DNA from: Glossina fuscipes
Taxonomy: Eukaryota > Arthropoda > Insecta > Diptera > Glossinidae
Length of the DNA stretch: 64,000 bases
Direction: 5' to 3'
Assembly: GCF_014805625.2 (NCBI RefSeq)
Contig: NW_023998415.1
Coordinates: forward strand, 30,198,243 to 30,262,242
Shown one piece after another: positions 1 through 17,962 of the stretch (position 1 is the stretch's first letter; every line of letters begins with the position of its first letter). Below the pieces are notes generated by a model. That model was not told where the DNA came from, did not search any database, and was given only the letters and a program-made list of their open reading frames with translations. A program made the translations under genes and the position numbers.

Positions 1-332
1 GTAATTGTGGAACTCGGACGGTTAATTTACCGTAATTGTGGAATTCGAGCGGTTTATTTACCGTAATTGTGGCACTCGGGCTGTTCATTTACCGTATATG
101 TGGAACTCGGGCGGTTAATTTACCATAATTGTGGCACTCGGGCTGTTCATTTACCGTATATGTGGAACTAGGGCGGTTAATTTACCATAATTGTGGAACT
201 CGGGCGGTTTATTTACCGTATATGTGGAACTCTATCGGTATATTTACCGTAATTGTGGAACTCGGGCGGTTAATTTACCGTATATGTGGAACTTGGGCAG
301 TTTATTTACCGTAATTGTGGAACTATGTATAG
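1..332. repeat. 31-bp minisatellite array (about 10.7 units)
   Basis: Ten full 31-bp units and one partial unit run head to tail from the window edge, so the array probably extends to the left. Each unit begins with rTAATTGTGG or GTATATGTGG and ends in ATTTACC. From about position 63 the two unit types alternate strictly, giving a 62-bp dimeric higher-order repeat. Units differ by a few substitutions and I saw no indels. Because 31 is not a multiple of 3, three units (93 bp) pass through all frames. This produces spurious open frames of about 60 codons, which I do not treat as genes. Confidence 0.93.
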
Positions 333-3300
333 TAGCGAGAGAATATATAATTTCGAGTCAGAAGCTATATGAATATACGTGAAAGAAGTCCTGTTTGGAA
401 TCGAGCAAACGTAAGTGTAACAAAAAGAGTAAACTCAATGTTTTATACGATCGACAACTAAATACACGGAGACGATATCAGAACTAAATGACAATTTTCG
501 TTTACATTTGCTATTAAAACGAACTATAGCTCCCACCATAACGACTTTAACTTAATCACATATCATTAAGTTCAACAAATATTTGAGAAAAATGCCATCT
601 TTATATAGCCAAATTACGGATAAACGCTATGTAACATTCAATTTCAAAATTTTAAATTTATTTTTCAATTTTTATTTATCTTTACGCAAAAGCAAAAGAA
701 CGTGATTTCAAGCAACGAATATCAATAAACTAATACCAGGCAAATCATATCTTCTACGCTACGATTTTTAATTAATTGCATTCTAAAAGCAGTTAAATGG
801 CATTTTCTAGGCACTTTGCGATTAAACAGAAACGCGGCATCCAGCATTCGTATGTTGAGGTACGCGTTAAACATATTCAAATTCAAATGTTCTGTTTAAA
901 AATACGCAAGAACTTTCTCGTCAACCCAATATACGTGATATTTATTCATTAGCACTATCATTTGCACAAGACTAACAAGAGACCTTTGAAATTATGAAAT
1001 TAATATCGGAAATCGGAAATCGGCATATTTTGCTTGTGCGCTGTCGTCACTTAGCTAGACCTTGATTGCAATTATAATATAATAGTAGCAGCCAAGTATA
1101 GACAGAAACGATAATGATAAATAATAACGAAAACAACCGCATAAAATAAGAAAATCAATTAGATCCTTGAATAAGAAAAAAAAATCAAAATGAATTCATT
1201 GGATTAAAAGTAGTAAGATTATCCTAACGTCTAGTTCGCGCAGTAAACATAAACACATCAATAATTAAATTAAATATTCGTGTTCTTCTTTTTTGTCTTA
1301 GCTTTTTAGCAATTGAGTTCAGAAGAGCGAAATATTGCATTCATTAAGTCAAAGGTCGTTGACATAGGGACGTGCGATAACATCACTTTACGACCTTCGA
1401 GTATAAGTTGATGTGTTTAAATAAATTAATTAATCTCATTTATGAATCAATTTGATTTAAAGAAGACCCATTTATATACGTTTATGTTTAATCAAACACT
1501 CTCCTCGGATCAAAGTGTCCATCCGATCAGTTAATATGTAGAAATTGAGAAGTTCCCAAGCGAAAAGCAATCATAAGGTCTGCGGAGACTTTTCAATACG
1601 ACCTTTTGGAGGCATTTCCCGAGCGATTGGTCACGCAGTGAAAAAAAAAAAATAATAAAAATAAAAACTAATATATATTTATAGAGAATCCGATGAAGAT
1701 GATGAAAAGAATCGCTATGGAGAATGGTGAAATCACTAACAGAGAATTCGGCTGTGTGTGACAGCGAAGTTTCTTCGGGTTTTGCTAACTGTGACCAAAA
1801 GAACTGTCGAGTAAGTATCGCTCAGGAGTTGTGGATTGACATCAAAGACTATCGAGATTTGCTCGAAAGGGTCATAACTGATGACGATACAAGGCTAAAA
1901 AGCGCATATCAGAGCTGCTCCCAGGATTGAAGAAGCGCTGGCAAAATTTGTATATATTATATCTGAAGGGAACCCAATAATTATTAGTGAATAAATACAA
2001 ATTTTTGAAGAAAAGTAAAAAGTCATTTTTTCTTTTTTTAAACATACATCGTATTTTGGATCAATGCGCCTAACCCTGGTTTAGCGTCTCTGGATAAATT
2101 ATTTACACCGGCTTGCGCTCTCATAATATATATAAATATATCTTAATAAAAAGGAAGAAATAAATAAAAACAAAAAGAAATTTAGCGGACAATGATTATT
2201 TATTGACAAAAACATTGAACAATTGATATTGATGTTGCCGCGAATTTTAAAAATTTTATTCAAAAGTATTTATAGCTTTTTAATGTAGCGGACTTTTGGC
2301 TAAGCAAAGCTTTCCTATAAGCATTTAAAACAGTAGCTAGCTTTTCGAAAAGTTACGATTATATATGTAAAGTAATTTTGCTGAATATAACAAATTTTTT
2401 TGTTGTTGGTTTGTTTTGTTTTCAGTATCAATAAAAATACGCAAGTAAAGCGGTCATTGCTGCGCTCACTTTAAAAACGTCGGGAATAAGAGGAAGATTT
2501 TTTCTTTTTTATAAAAATTTATTTTGTAATTATTTATTTTTCAATTAATAAAAAGAAAAATAGTTTTAAATCCAATATATAGGACATTTACAAGTAATTT
2601 ATAAATATTTTAATGCCTAAACGAAATTCGAAAAACATTCAAAAGTAATAATTGTTATTTTTACATACATATAAATATACGTACAGTGTTAAACGAGTGT
2701 AAACAACGCATGTATATACATACATCCATGTTAAACAGTGAGTGCGTTTTAAAGTTCCTGTGAAAAATTGGAATATATTTATTTATACGTATCTATATAC
2801 ATATATTATATATATATATATATTTGTATATATATATATATATATATACATTTATTATATATATATATATATATATATATGCATATATGAATAGATATAT
2901 ATATATGCTGTAAAAATATATATATATATATACATGTACATAAGCATGAGTGTATGAATACGTATATATGCATTAATATCTTGATACATATGAACCGACC
3001 AAATTTTTCTGTGCTAGTGTGAAGCCTACCACTACAACTGTCAGTTACAACCAACCACCGTTTCGAATTGAAGTAAGTTAGTTGGGAAACGAAATACTTC
3101 TAATATAAATACAAACTTACATATATATATATATATATGCTTAAGTAAAATAAAGTGCATCATATAATATGTAAAAATATTCATTCAAAAAAGGAAAATT
3201 TAATAACAGAGGAACGCACGATTGTCAATAATTGGCCGGGTTTAAGGGGGTTAGTCAATTTGTTTCTGTTTAATATAATTTTTGTTTCTTAATTCTCTTA

Positions 3301-5408
3301 TTGTTTAATAAACAAACTTAAAAATACAAATTGTCTTTAACTCGATAACAAACAACGTGCTCTTTTTATGACAACAGCAACAATAAGAACAACAACAAAT
3401 AAAAAATAATATATGTTTAGACATAAACAACAACAAGAAGAAACCTTTAAAAAAATTTATATATTTTCATATGCACAAAACAACGAACGTTTATTATTAA
3501 AAATAGAAAAATCAATTCCATCCATACACATTTTATAAACGATTGTGAGAAGGGGAGAGAGAGACTGAGAGAACTAATATACGAAATGTACGTGAAATTA
3601 ATGAAAACGTGAGCAAATCACTTGTTACGAGCCGAAATGAGAACAAGAGAGTGAAAAACGGTAGTTATTTCAAAAGCAAACTCAATTAACGCTATTCAGC
3701 TTAATGGTGCCAGGGAAAAAGCTTGCTCTCTCTCTCTCTCTCTCGCTCAGCAAAGAGACCAAAAACAACCTCATTCACAGCCGGTATTATTTATGGCTGA
3801 ATATATATGAGGGGATATTGCTTTGATGTTGGAGAGAATTCCGTTCAATTTTTATTTGTAGAAATTTAGTTTTTCCCAAGATTTTCAAGATGCTTACGGA
3901 AAATGTGTAAAATGTGTAAAAAAATATATGTGCGTTTTCTTGTTGCCGTTTCCTTGCATTATTTTATTTATTTATTTACTTTTTTTTGTTTCGTTTGCGA
4001 TTGTTCTTAATGTTGTTTTTATTGTTCTTCCTGCTTTAATAATAATGATGTTGATGATGCGTGGTCGTCGTGTGCGTGCTAAGTTTTTTTTTAATTAATG
4101 TTTACTCAAAAGCGGGTGTTCCTTCGGTAAATTTAGTTAAACGAAATATTAAAATATAATATAATAAAAAAAATAGTTTTTTCAGACTAACGTGGCGACA
4201 AATACAAGTCAAGCACACCCAAAGAGGCGTTAACCTCTGGAAATTGAAAAATACACACATGGCGTACAGGCTTATCTTAATATAATATAATAGACCGTCT
4301 GACGACCCCAAATAATAATTGACTAACGACTGACCTCATGTATAATTAACATAGTTGAAAAATGAAGAAAAAAAAAAAAAAGACAGCAACAAAAATAACA
4401 TAAAATTATCACGTTCGTTAATGTAATGAGCATTAAAGTTAATACACACAAATAGGCATAAATCAAATTTGAATTTAATCATAGAGAACATAAAACATAA
4501 AAAACAAACAGGCTAAGAAGTCTGTCGGTCCGGCGATGAGGGTGTCTATGGCCTACTGACGTTTAGGCTTTTTTTGTGAGTAGTGTCACAAATCTCCTCC
4601 CCAACTATTATGCTACTATTGTCTCCGTCTTTTCATACATAGGCACACAACACACACATTTGACCACACTATGCATATAAATGTGACAATAACTCGCTGT
4701 TTGCTTGTGTCGGCCAGCACATAAATACGCACACACAGAAACAAATATTGGCTCTCTCTCTCTTACTCGCTAGTTTCTCATTTTATCATCAACTTGGATG
4801 GTATTGCAAGTAAACTGCTTAAAACTCATTAATGTGCTATGTCATTGTGCGCAGATACAATTCCTTCTTATTTTGTTCCTTTTTTTTTATTTTTCTTTTA
4901 TATCCCAGAGATTCCTTCAAATTTCAAATGCCAAGAATAACTTCACTTTCAAAGGCTCGTTAACGTTGAACATAAGAGTAGAGTAAAGTAGAGAGTGAGA
5001 AAATATCACACATACACAATTAAGCACAGACTGTCAGTCAGATAAGCCAACATGAAAAAAATATATTTTAAACGATACAAATTGAAGCGAGAAGAAGTGA
5101 AAAATTTTGTGAATTTTTACAAACTTTCGGTGGAGTGAAACTTTGAATTGATAGTGCGTTTTATATAATTCATCCGTCCCTCTTTAATAATAGGCATTGA
5201 CGAGAATTGCTTATGCTCTCGTACCAAATTTAACCAGTGTAACGTATAATGAATGATTTTTTTCTTTATTTATTTATTTATATTTGTTTTTTTTTTCTCT
5301 TTTCTAATTCTCTACCCCCGAATATTATGTTATTTAAGGAATATGAAATAATCGATGGCCTTAAATATATTAGCTTGTCAAGGAATCATTTTGTCTTATA
5401 TCGTTACA
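333..5408. other. AT-rich non-coding stretch with microsatellites
   Basis: No gene is supported here. The stretch holds TA-rich tracts near 2790-2930 and 3120-3140, a CT run near 3726-3745 and many short A/T runs. It lies upstream of the plus-strand gene starting at 5462 and probably contains its promoter and 5' untranslated exon(s). A good acceptor (TATCGTTACAG, ending at 5409) just before that start codon suggests a 5' UTR intron. Confidence 0.6.
1724..1930 (+). other. Unrecognised 68-codon open frame (weak)
   Basis: The frame has less biased composition than its surroundings, ends in TGA and is followed by AATAAA at about 1991. It is acidic near the end (DDDT). Just upstream, an acceptor-like TTTATAG precedes a short acidic frame (ESDEDDEKNRYGEW, then stop) in another frame. 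A consensus donor, GTAAGTAT, lies inside the open frame at about 1811. It could be the last exon of a gene lying to the left, a decayed fragment or chance. I recognise no family. Confidence 0.18.
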
Positions 5409-5461
5409 GTTGAGACACATTGACCGTTTAAACGAGATCAGGAGGGTCAGTTGCACATATT

Positions 5462-8400
5462 ATGGGCTGTGGACAAAGTAAAATTCATCTTTATCCTAGA
5501 AAATCGAAAAGCAAAGCAAACGGCAAAAAAGGAGGACACGGTAAGTAATTGTATCGTCAAACACCACCCACCTCTCCATTTAACCGTTTAGTTTATTCTT
5601 ATTACACATATATATGCATTTTTAATGCTTATATGTATGTATTATATTTAAGCAACCAATACTAATGACAAGAACACCTTATTCAGCCACAGATTTTTCG
5701 ACGCACATGTGAAAGTATGCATTTGTATAAAAATAAAACTACAGCCATATTAAATAGTCACTCATTGTACGTTTGTTGTTATGATTGTTGTTGCTTTTCT
5801 TCAATTGTGCAAAGGATATATATTATCATCTTCACACATATAATATAAAGTACCACCACCTGTTCGTAACGAGCACACTCGCCGCCAATTGACTATGCTA
5901 CGATAACTGTTTGATTTTTGCTTTGTAGCAGAGATTTTTTATCCTTTGAACGTATATGCGTGGACCGTGCGACAATCAACATGTTACAAAATTATCCTCA
6001 GACAGTCTAATAGCAATATCAATAGACCTGAATGTCTACAAGGAAACTAGCTACCTAAACACTAATGCACGCGTGCAACACACTCTCTTCGCCCTTCACA
6101 TCCGTCTTCCGCTCGCTCTTTCTGACTCTCTTTCTCGGTATTTCCCCCCGCCCCCCCCCGTATTTTCGTTTAAGTTTGAATCAACTCTTTCTATTACTTG
6201 CGACAATCTCTATTCGCTTGGCACAATGTGCTTACAAATCTATTGGGGTGTGTAGGCGGGAGGGCGGGTGGCTACGTATGTATGCATGTATATGTAGTTT
6301 TATTGTAATTGCTGGTTCATTTGCCTCGTTCCCATTTTCAGCTGTTACGTAGCTCGAAGGACACATTCTATGGAATACACATTAGAGCGAAGGCAATAGA
6401 GAAAGAAACAAAGACCAATAACAACAACAATAATAATAACAACAATAGCAAGTATTATATATTCTATAAATGTTTCTATTTCTTGAATTGATTTTATTTT
6501 TCACTAATTTGTTTAAAACATTATTGAAGGGAAAAGGATATTGTTCCATTGTTTTCATCGCCGCATCGTAAATACATGGATGGCAAAAAGATAAAAGATA
6601 TAAGTACGATTTGTCATCAAGTGTTGCAACTAAAGGAACAATTGAATATTGAATTAAGGTCGTGTTGCTTGTTACACTGAGAAATCAATACATCTCTAAA
6701 TACTTGATATTTTACTTGAAACGATTCAAAAATTTTATATTTTCAGATAATTATATGTATGTACAAACACATGAAGATATATATAACTATATATATATTT
6801 AAAAGAATTGAAATTAGGTCGCAACAGCAAAATTATTTTAAATTAATAATCAAAGTAACAAAGGACGATAAACGAAAATACGTACGCAACTAAAGTTAAA
6901 GTTAAAGGTCTGGAATAATTTTCAGGTGTCTAATGCGGAAATGGCCCCAAGTTAAGACATCATCATAATTATTTATTACAATATTTATGATAATAAAGTT
7001 TCATCACTGGCTAAGTAAATTCTAAGGAAATTCCTAATTTTCTATATATAGATATATAGATAAATCAGCTTTATTTATTTCTTCTGTCTGTCCAACGTCT
7101 GAAATGAAACGATTCAAGACCAGTTTTTACGTATACGCCAACGCAAACTGATACATTATTGCTTACGGTGGGGAGAAGAGATTTTGAGCGAAGCGCTTTA
7201 ATTTATTTACAATGTTGGGAGAATACTTTTAGATTCTTCTAATCGCGCTCACCAACGTTTGCTATATTTACTAATTCGGATAGACACTATCCACGACACG
7301 ACATACCGCCGATATTTTAAATGCTTAGCAGGGCTATGTTAAAGTCTTAAGAAAATTCTGTTCCATTAATTGATGAATGGATATTCTTTATTAGTTGAAT
7401 TCGAAGGAAATTCGAATGTCAAATAGAATCATTTCATGCATTATCATGCATCAGATAATGCAAAAGTATTTGTGGGATTACCGTTTAGTTTTCCTCCCCA
7501 GTCTGTCAATTTTAGGGATAACACAAGCAGCCACAATTTCATTGAACTGAATCTATTCTTGAGCGACGATTAATATTGTGATGGGGAAATTATTTCGTTT
7601 ATAGGCCAATTCAAGACTTGAAAAAATCTCGCTCGATGCTGTAAAAAAATTCAATATTATTCGTCATCACTTTCAAAGACTGTCAGTCTTTTCTTCCTAA
7701 TTAGCACAATGCCGCACCTATTTACTTAAATTCACACAAACACACATGCACAGTTCCGTTTCGCTATTTGATGAATTATATGTATATACATAATGCATAA
7801 TGAAATTTGTGTACGCCTCCTCGTATTGAGCTAAAGATTTAGAAAGTTTCGTAATAGCTATTTATCTAATTTTCTTCCTCATTCAACTAACTCGTTCAGG
7901 TTGCTCTTTTTTCTTATCTATTCTACGGTAATTGGTTTCATTTTTATATAATTGCTCGTCAATTATTTGTTCTTCAGTATCTGTCTGATCGAAATTTTTG
8001 CGAAATCTTTTTGTGCCATTACGTGCCTTACAGTTTAGATATAGCCCACGTTTACCGATGAGTTTCGGACACCTTCCAGGTTCAAAGTGATGTTCGCTGA
8101 ATCGCAAAAGAACAAAAGTCATAAGACTATTTCCACAACGCTCTGCTTAAATTAGAACTGCCTTTGAAGTGCGAAATTGCCAAAAATTGAAGGAAATTAT
8201 ATAACGCAAGAAATTATTTCTCTTCCGGGTTTGAAAGGTCTGTAAAATTAATTTAAAAAAAATAAATAAATAAACAAAGGAGAATTTGAGATCAATAAAA
8301 TTTTTCTTTAAAATTTAAAGTAAAAAATAACACGACTTTGCATGGAAAACATTTATTCGGAAGATGCATGTTTCCATCTCCCGACGTAGTTATTATTGTT

Positions 8401-10278
8401 GTTATTTTTGTTTCTATTGCGCAGTGAATGTAATTCAAAGTTATAATATCGGCGTTTGAGCATAGTGATCTTTGTGTAAAAGTGTGTAATGGACTTTCTT
8501 CTATGACAAGATCTCGATTCCGACATAAATAAACTAATGGTGGCATTGTCCTTGCAAACGACATATATTGAATTAGTATTATATTGATTCTTGTCCTACT
8601 TTTTGCCATTTTCATTGGTTTGTTGGTTGGGGATATAGTTCTATGGAATAAGATTCAGATCCGAATTCTATTTTAGGTGATTCAGATGCCGAAACGGACG
8701 AAGATGAAGGACACATTGAGGATGCGGAAAAGTTTCAAACTCGAGAACGCGATAAAAACGAAGAAGCTGAAGATAATAGCAATAAAGATTCGGGGGAATC
8801 GGACGATGAAGTATCCGTTTCATTGTTACGAGCAAAAAATCTGTCTTTGCTGCAAAGTCAGTAAGTATCGCATTTAGAACTGACTTAAGAATATTATTTT
8901 TTTTTTCTTTTCGATGTCGAATTGATCAAATCAATGTTTCAGGGAAATATCAACTAGTCAACAAAATTTCTTTCGGATGCTAGATAAGAAAATTGAGGAG
9001 GTTCGTACTCATAAATTACTGAAAATCTCAAGTGAATATGTTGGTCGTATCAATTTTAGGGACCGGATTACGATTCAAATAGTGAAACTGAAATAGCTTT
9101 AGAGGAAGCGCGCCTGAACGCTTTGGTGCAGCATTGGGAATCAGCCAGTTTAACAGCATCGATGTGTTCGTCAGCTAGTCGTTCCTTGCAAACAACGCCT
9201 GTACGACAGACGCCGGCTAAACAATTGGCCACATCCAGAACCATGTTACCGACTGGAATACCACCTCAAGTACTCAATGCGGAATTTCTACCTCTAACGA
9301 GTACTTCAATAACCGGAAGCCAATTACCCAGTGGTGCTCTGAAATTGGCAACTTCCAATAAATCATTGGTATTGTCACATATGAACTCCGGTATATTGCA
9401 TCAAATGGCAGCGTTACCACAGATGCCGCTCGGTATGTCGGCTGAAACATCCGCCGCAACTCCAAATATGGCTACTGTTAACGCAAATTCGTCCAATGCC
9501 CTCGCTATCCTGCAGGCACCCAATACACCACCAACACAACAATATTTGCTCGCCATTCCAGCTGGTTCATCGCCACTTCTGGGTAAATCCAGTCAAATAA
9601 GTCCCAAAAGATTGGTTGATGGCCGCATGTTAATTAATTCCAGTCCGTTAGCACAACAAATGCAACCATCCCCGCCGACTAATCTTATGCAAAATCAATA
9701 TATCCCCGCTACGCCAAATCTACAAACAGCAACCACTTCGAATTATATGAACGGCGGAAGAGGTCCGCAATCGTCAGCAATGGCCCTACAATTAGCGTAT
9801 TATGGTCAAGCATCCACTGCCCAACAACAAAATGTGCAACAAGCAATATCACAACAACAGCATCAACAACAATTACTTGAACAAACTCCCCAAAGCCAAA
9901 ACCAATCGTTATCCTCCTCGACGTTATCAGCGTCAGCTTATTACGGTGAAAATGTGCAAAGTGTTCAGGTAAATTGTAAATGATCGCAATATTGTTGTCG
10001 CATCAACTGAAATTACAAATGTATATATATTATAGCCGCCAAGCACTGAGTATCGATTTCCACCTGCCATCAGTGTACAACGTTTGGCACCGCAAGTGCA
10101 GCGACAACTGCGCGAAACGCAGGAACTGATAAAAGACTCTTGCCCCCAATTGTATGCGACCGGTTACGGTAGTCCCGGGCTTCCACCGATTCGTAATCAA
10201 ACAGGAATCACCGGTCGCACCCTCCCAACAAGTCGAAGACCCACCCTGGAGACACAATTCTCGCAGGAACTCTCGTGA
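5462..10278 (+). CDS. Acylated C1orf21-like protein, 490 aa, five exons
   Basis: Coding exons are 5462-5540, 8677-8860, 8943-9000, 9060-9968 and 10036-10278, in frame to TGA with GT-AG introns (phases 1, 2, 0, 0). Only the third donor (GAG/GTTCGT) is weak. The protein starts MGCGQSK followed by a Lys-rich stretch, a classic N-myristoyl Gly2 plus palmitoyl Cys3 membrane signal. An acidic segment follows, then SQQNFFRMLDKKIEEGPDYD (about residues 90-110). That closely resembles the C-terminal SQQEFFRMLDEKIEKGRDY motif of vertebrate C1orf21, which also starts MGC. The remaining ~375 residues are Ser/Thr/Pro/Gln-rich low complexity (Gln runs around residues 350-375), with a more ordered C-terminus. 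Vertebrate C1orf21 is only ~120 residues, so the tail is a large extension. Function is unknown; membrane-associated signalling or scaffolding is inference. The relationship to C1orf21 is from memory, not a search. Confidence 0.85.
5541..8676 (+). other. First intron of the C1orf21-like gene
   Basis: This 3.1-kb phase-1 intron holds TA microsatellites (near 6775-6800 and 7045-7065), an AAC/AAT run near 6420-6450 and a C-rich tract near 6147-6160. The acceptor is CTATTTTAG. I see no convincing additional exon or transposon, and open frames of 60-107 codons here have no recognisable similarity. Confidence 0.55.
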
Positions 10279-13200
10279 TATCTACAAAACTGAAATCATA
10301 ATACATACAAAAACTAACCAATAACAACAAAAGCCAAATTTTAAATGTTAACATTTAATGGAATTAATTAATGAGAAATGTAAAGCCACAGATAAAGAAG
10401 ATATAAAAAACCTACTTATGAACCAAAGAGATACATTTAGCGAGGTGGTCGATCAAATGCATAACATATACCGCATATACGCTTATCGATTATCGAAGCA
10501 ATGATTATAAAAGCAAACATATTATGCATACATCAAGGCATACAATAATACTTACATACCATAGGTGGAGGCTTCTGTTAGATGCCAACGATTATATTCA
10601 CAATACATAGAATCGAATCGTCATCAAATCTCTTTTAGTCTCATTTTAGAAAGTGTATTTAACGTCTCTAGTCGCGCATTCAGAAACAATATCAGCAGTC
10701 ATCAATAATATAAACACATGCATACAAACCGACGTCATTAACCCAAGAACCCCCGGTTAACATATTAAGGTTAAAAAATAAAAATAGAAAACACCAAAGA
10801 AAATATGTAACTACTCTTACATTCTCATGCATATACACGTAGACACATGCATACATACAATACGTACATACCTATAATACTCTATTAGTCCTATTCAACT
10901 AAACACTAATTCTAAAGCATTTGTCACGCATTTTACACCGCAATGAATAAGTGAATGAATGGATGGAAGAACGAACGAATGTATAAGCAAAAAGACAGAA
11001 AAAAAAAAAAAAAAAAATTAAATAAATAAATAAATAAAAACTAAAAATAAATAAATAAATACGAAAATCATCAAAAATAAATTAATAAATATATATTTAC
11101 TCAAGTGCATCATCAAATGTTAGATATTTTAAAACAAAAAATAAAACAAAAAAAAAAAAAAGACGCTCATGCACATCCCCATACATACAGTAAATGTATA
11201 GTAGAACAACAACAAAAACAACAACAATCATTTATTTATTCATTGTTTTCATCATCACTTTGTGTGCGCGCATGCGTACGTGCATCCGCACAACACACTG
11301 CAAATAATAATTCTTAATTCTAATGTCACATCAAACGTACTTGTATTTGTAATTTGAGTAATTTTTATTAATAATTAATATAATTAAATAATGTAGAATA
11401 CTTATTATTATTATTATTATTATTATTGTGTAATTATTATTATTACATTATAATTAATTAAATGAGAATATATTATATTTAAAAGAAAGGAACGACAAGT
11501 AAACCACATAGTATATATACAAAATATACATATTTATTTATTACTTACTCTATTGTGAACAAACGATTGTATTTTAATTTTGATTATATGTATATATATA
11601 TACATATATATATATATATTCTATGTAAAATAGTTTTTTTATTTTCTGCTTTTTGTTATTTATTTCTTTTTTTTTTTTTTTGGTTTTTCATTTTTTTTGT
11701 TCTTCTCTTATATTGAAAACACAAAAACGGAGAAAATATGAATATAAAATAAAAATTGATTACGTTTAGAGCGATAAAAAGGAATTTTATTAGGCGAAAA
11801 ACAGTGTTTATGTGTCAGTTTGTGAATCAAGTCTTGAATACAATTCCCTCATCATCTTAAAAAATCGATATTAATATGCCCTACAACAACATGCCGTATA
11901 AGATATGTTAACTTTGTGCGAAGGAGTTAAAGTTACTTTTTATCATATCGATCGATTCATTTCATCATTTTCTGCATCAATTTAAGATTGTCTCTCAGTT
12001 CGCCCCATCTGCCGTTTCTCTATGCATTCTTGTGTCCAATCTATAGATCGTAATTTTCGATATATCTTGATGAAATTTCGTATGCAGACATGTATTAATC
12101 TAAGGATGAACGCAAAGCGAAATGAATTGGTTCGGACCACTTTTATCACCATTTCCCATATAAAAACTTATTTTGAAAAAACGACAAAATTTGCTAACAC
12201 TTGACAAGAATTGCTAAGTAATCATATTTCGCTATATAGAAAATTGATGTGAAAAATTTGGATCGAAATGGGATCATCATTGCCATCTATGGCAAAAAAG
12301 TCAAATTATTACTTAATTATGATGATAATTGACACAACAATACATTAATTAGACATCAAAACTAACTGTACAAAAATTGGGAACATGGAACCCTACATGA
12401 CATACATGACCTCTCATAGAAATTAAGCCTTTATCCGATAAGAGCGTCTAATTTTTGGTATTTTATAAAGAAAAGTATTTAATAGTCGCGGCCTTAACTG
12501 ACTATGAAACTTTTAACGTGTTTTTTGATATATTGGCCGCTGCTTTCTACTGCTTTCGTCATAGTTCATTTACTTAAATATATGGGACACGACGGATTAC
12601 CTCATTGTCTTCCTCGGCATAGAAGTAACGAGGGATCAGAGCGTTGGTTCACCATAGTTCTTCAAAGCTCACATATTTTGCCATTGATAACAATAATAGT
12701 AATAAAGCGATTTCTCTTTTTCTCTCTGCCTCACTGTAGAGCCATTATATAAGATGACAATTCGATTCTTTTGGCAAAGTCCTGCTCTTCAGTACGTCAG
12801 GATCAAAGACAAAGATAATAACGATAATTACGATTTTGAATTCATTTGAACAGACAGGTCGTCTCATCTCCTGTTCGTTGAACATAGCAGCTATGGTCAA
12901 TTAATTGTGTACACGTCAGTTGATCCATCAGCATTACTTTTATTAAATTTCCACGTTAATGTCTTATATAAAATGTACTACTACACGGGTTATTGTGGAG
13001 GAATGATCGCGTCCAAGTATATATTTTCTTTAAAGCGTCCGATCCCAATATCCGCAATTAATTGTAGGCTAATTTTTTTTCCTAATTCTTTTTTTTTTAT
13101 TCTTGATAGCATCTATATATCTAAAATTTTACAAAAGTAGGCATTCTGTTAGAAGACGTCGTATGAGTGCGGGCAGATTTAGTGAAGGACAAGTCTACTT

Positions 13201-13894
13201 TGTTTACGTTCGTCAGCGCTGTAAGTTGCGCTGACTGCGTGTTATGAGTGAAAATGGATGTGAGTCTATGACAATTCAATATCGTATATGTTAACCTAAA
13301 ACTTGACAAAGCCATCTCCCAAGGTTTGTCAATCCAACTATTACTAGCGACTGAACTGAATTCTTACTATTAATAACAGCATTAGGTCACTTACGGAAAA
13401 TCATCATCACAATGCATTTTATCTAAGATTGAAAAGTCTTCTCCTACACTGTATAACTTTCTCTACTGTAATCAGAAACAAAATGGTCTGGAGCTTTTAT
13501 TCCAAAGAAAAAAAAAATTATTTTTATTTAAAATGGAATTCAAAGATTAAATACTAATATAGCAAAATTATTAATTAATATTATCTGGATGTTTATTGAA
13601 ACATCTATAGTATAATGGAATAATAAGAAATATATGTAATTTACGTAAGTTTTCAGTTTTGCTCTGTTTAACGACAATGTGTAATTAGGTTCGTCTGGTG
13701 ATTGTTAATGTATTTTGTGTTACCGCAATACATATTTTAATGATAGGAAAAACAAAAGCGTAAATAACTGAAGTAAATTCAATAATTTATAAGAAAGTTA
13801 AGAGAGATAAAAATAATACTACGTCTAAATTTACTGCTTTTTGAGATAATTAATGCGTTAATAAAGCCTCTCTTTTGAATTTGTGTGACGGAAT
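10279..13894. other. 3' UTR and convergent intergenic DNA
   Basis: The first several hundred bases after the TGA at 10278 are likely the 3' UTR of the C1orf21-like gene, with multiple AATAAA-type motifs near 11020-11090. TTA repeats lie near 11403-11427 and TA runs near 11587-11620. A divergent copy of the dispersed repeat family described under findings lies near 12000-12130. A short tRNA-SINE-like fragment on the minus strand lies near 12482-12508. The helicase gene converges from the right. No gene is supported. Confidence 0.5.

Positions 13895-17962
<4,068 letters not shown>

Noticed and set aside
1..332. Regular 31-bp repeats resembling a CRISPR array
   Set aside because: Units abut directly without spacers, and the context is a eukaryotic genome. 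It is a minisatellite.
129..382. Open frames of ~60 codons in the minisatellite
   Set aside because: They arise because the 31-bp unit lacks stops in most frames. There is no start context or conserved domain.
2806..3054. 82-codon minus-strand frame with Ile-Tyr runs
   Set aside because: It is translated TA/TATG microsatellite.
12504..12752. 82-codon plus-strand frame with hydrophobic start
   Set aside because: It looks like a small membrane protein, but there is no domain, no transcript signals and no codon bias, and it overlaps a SINE-like fragment.
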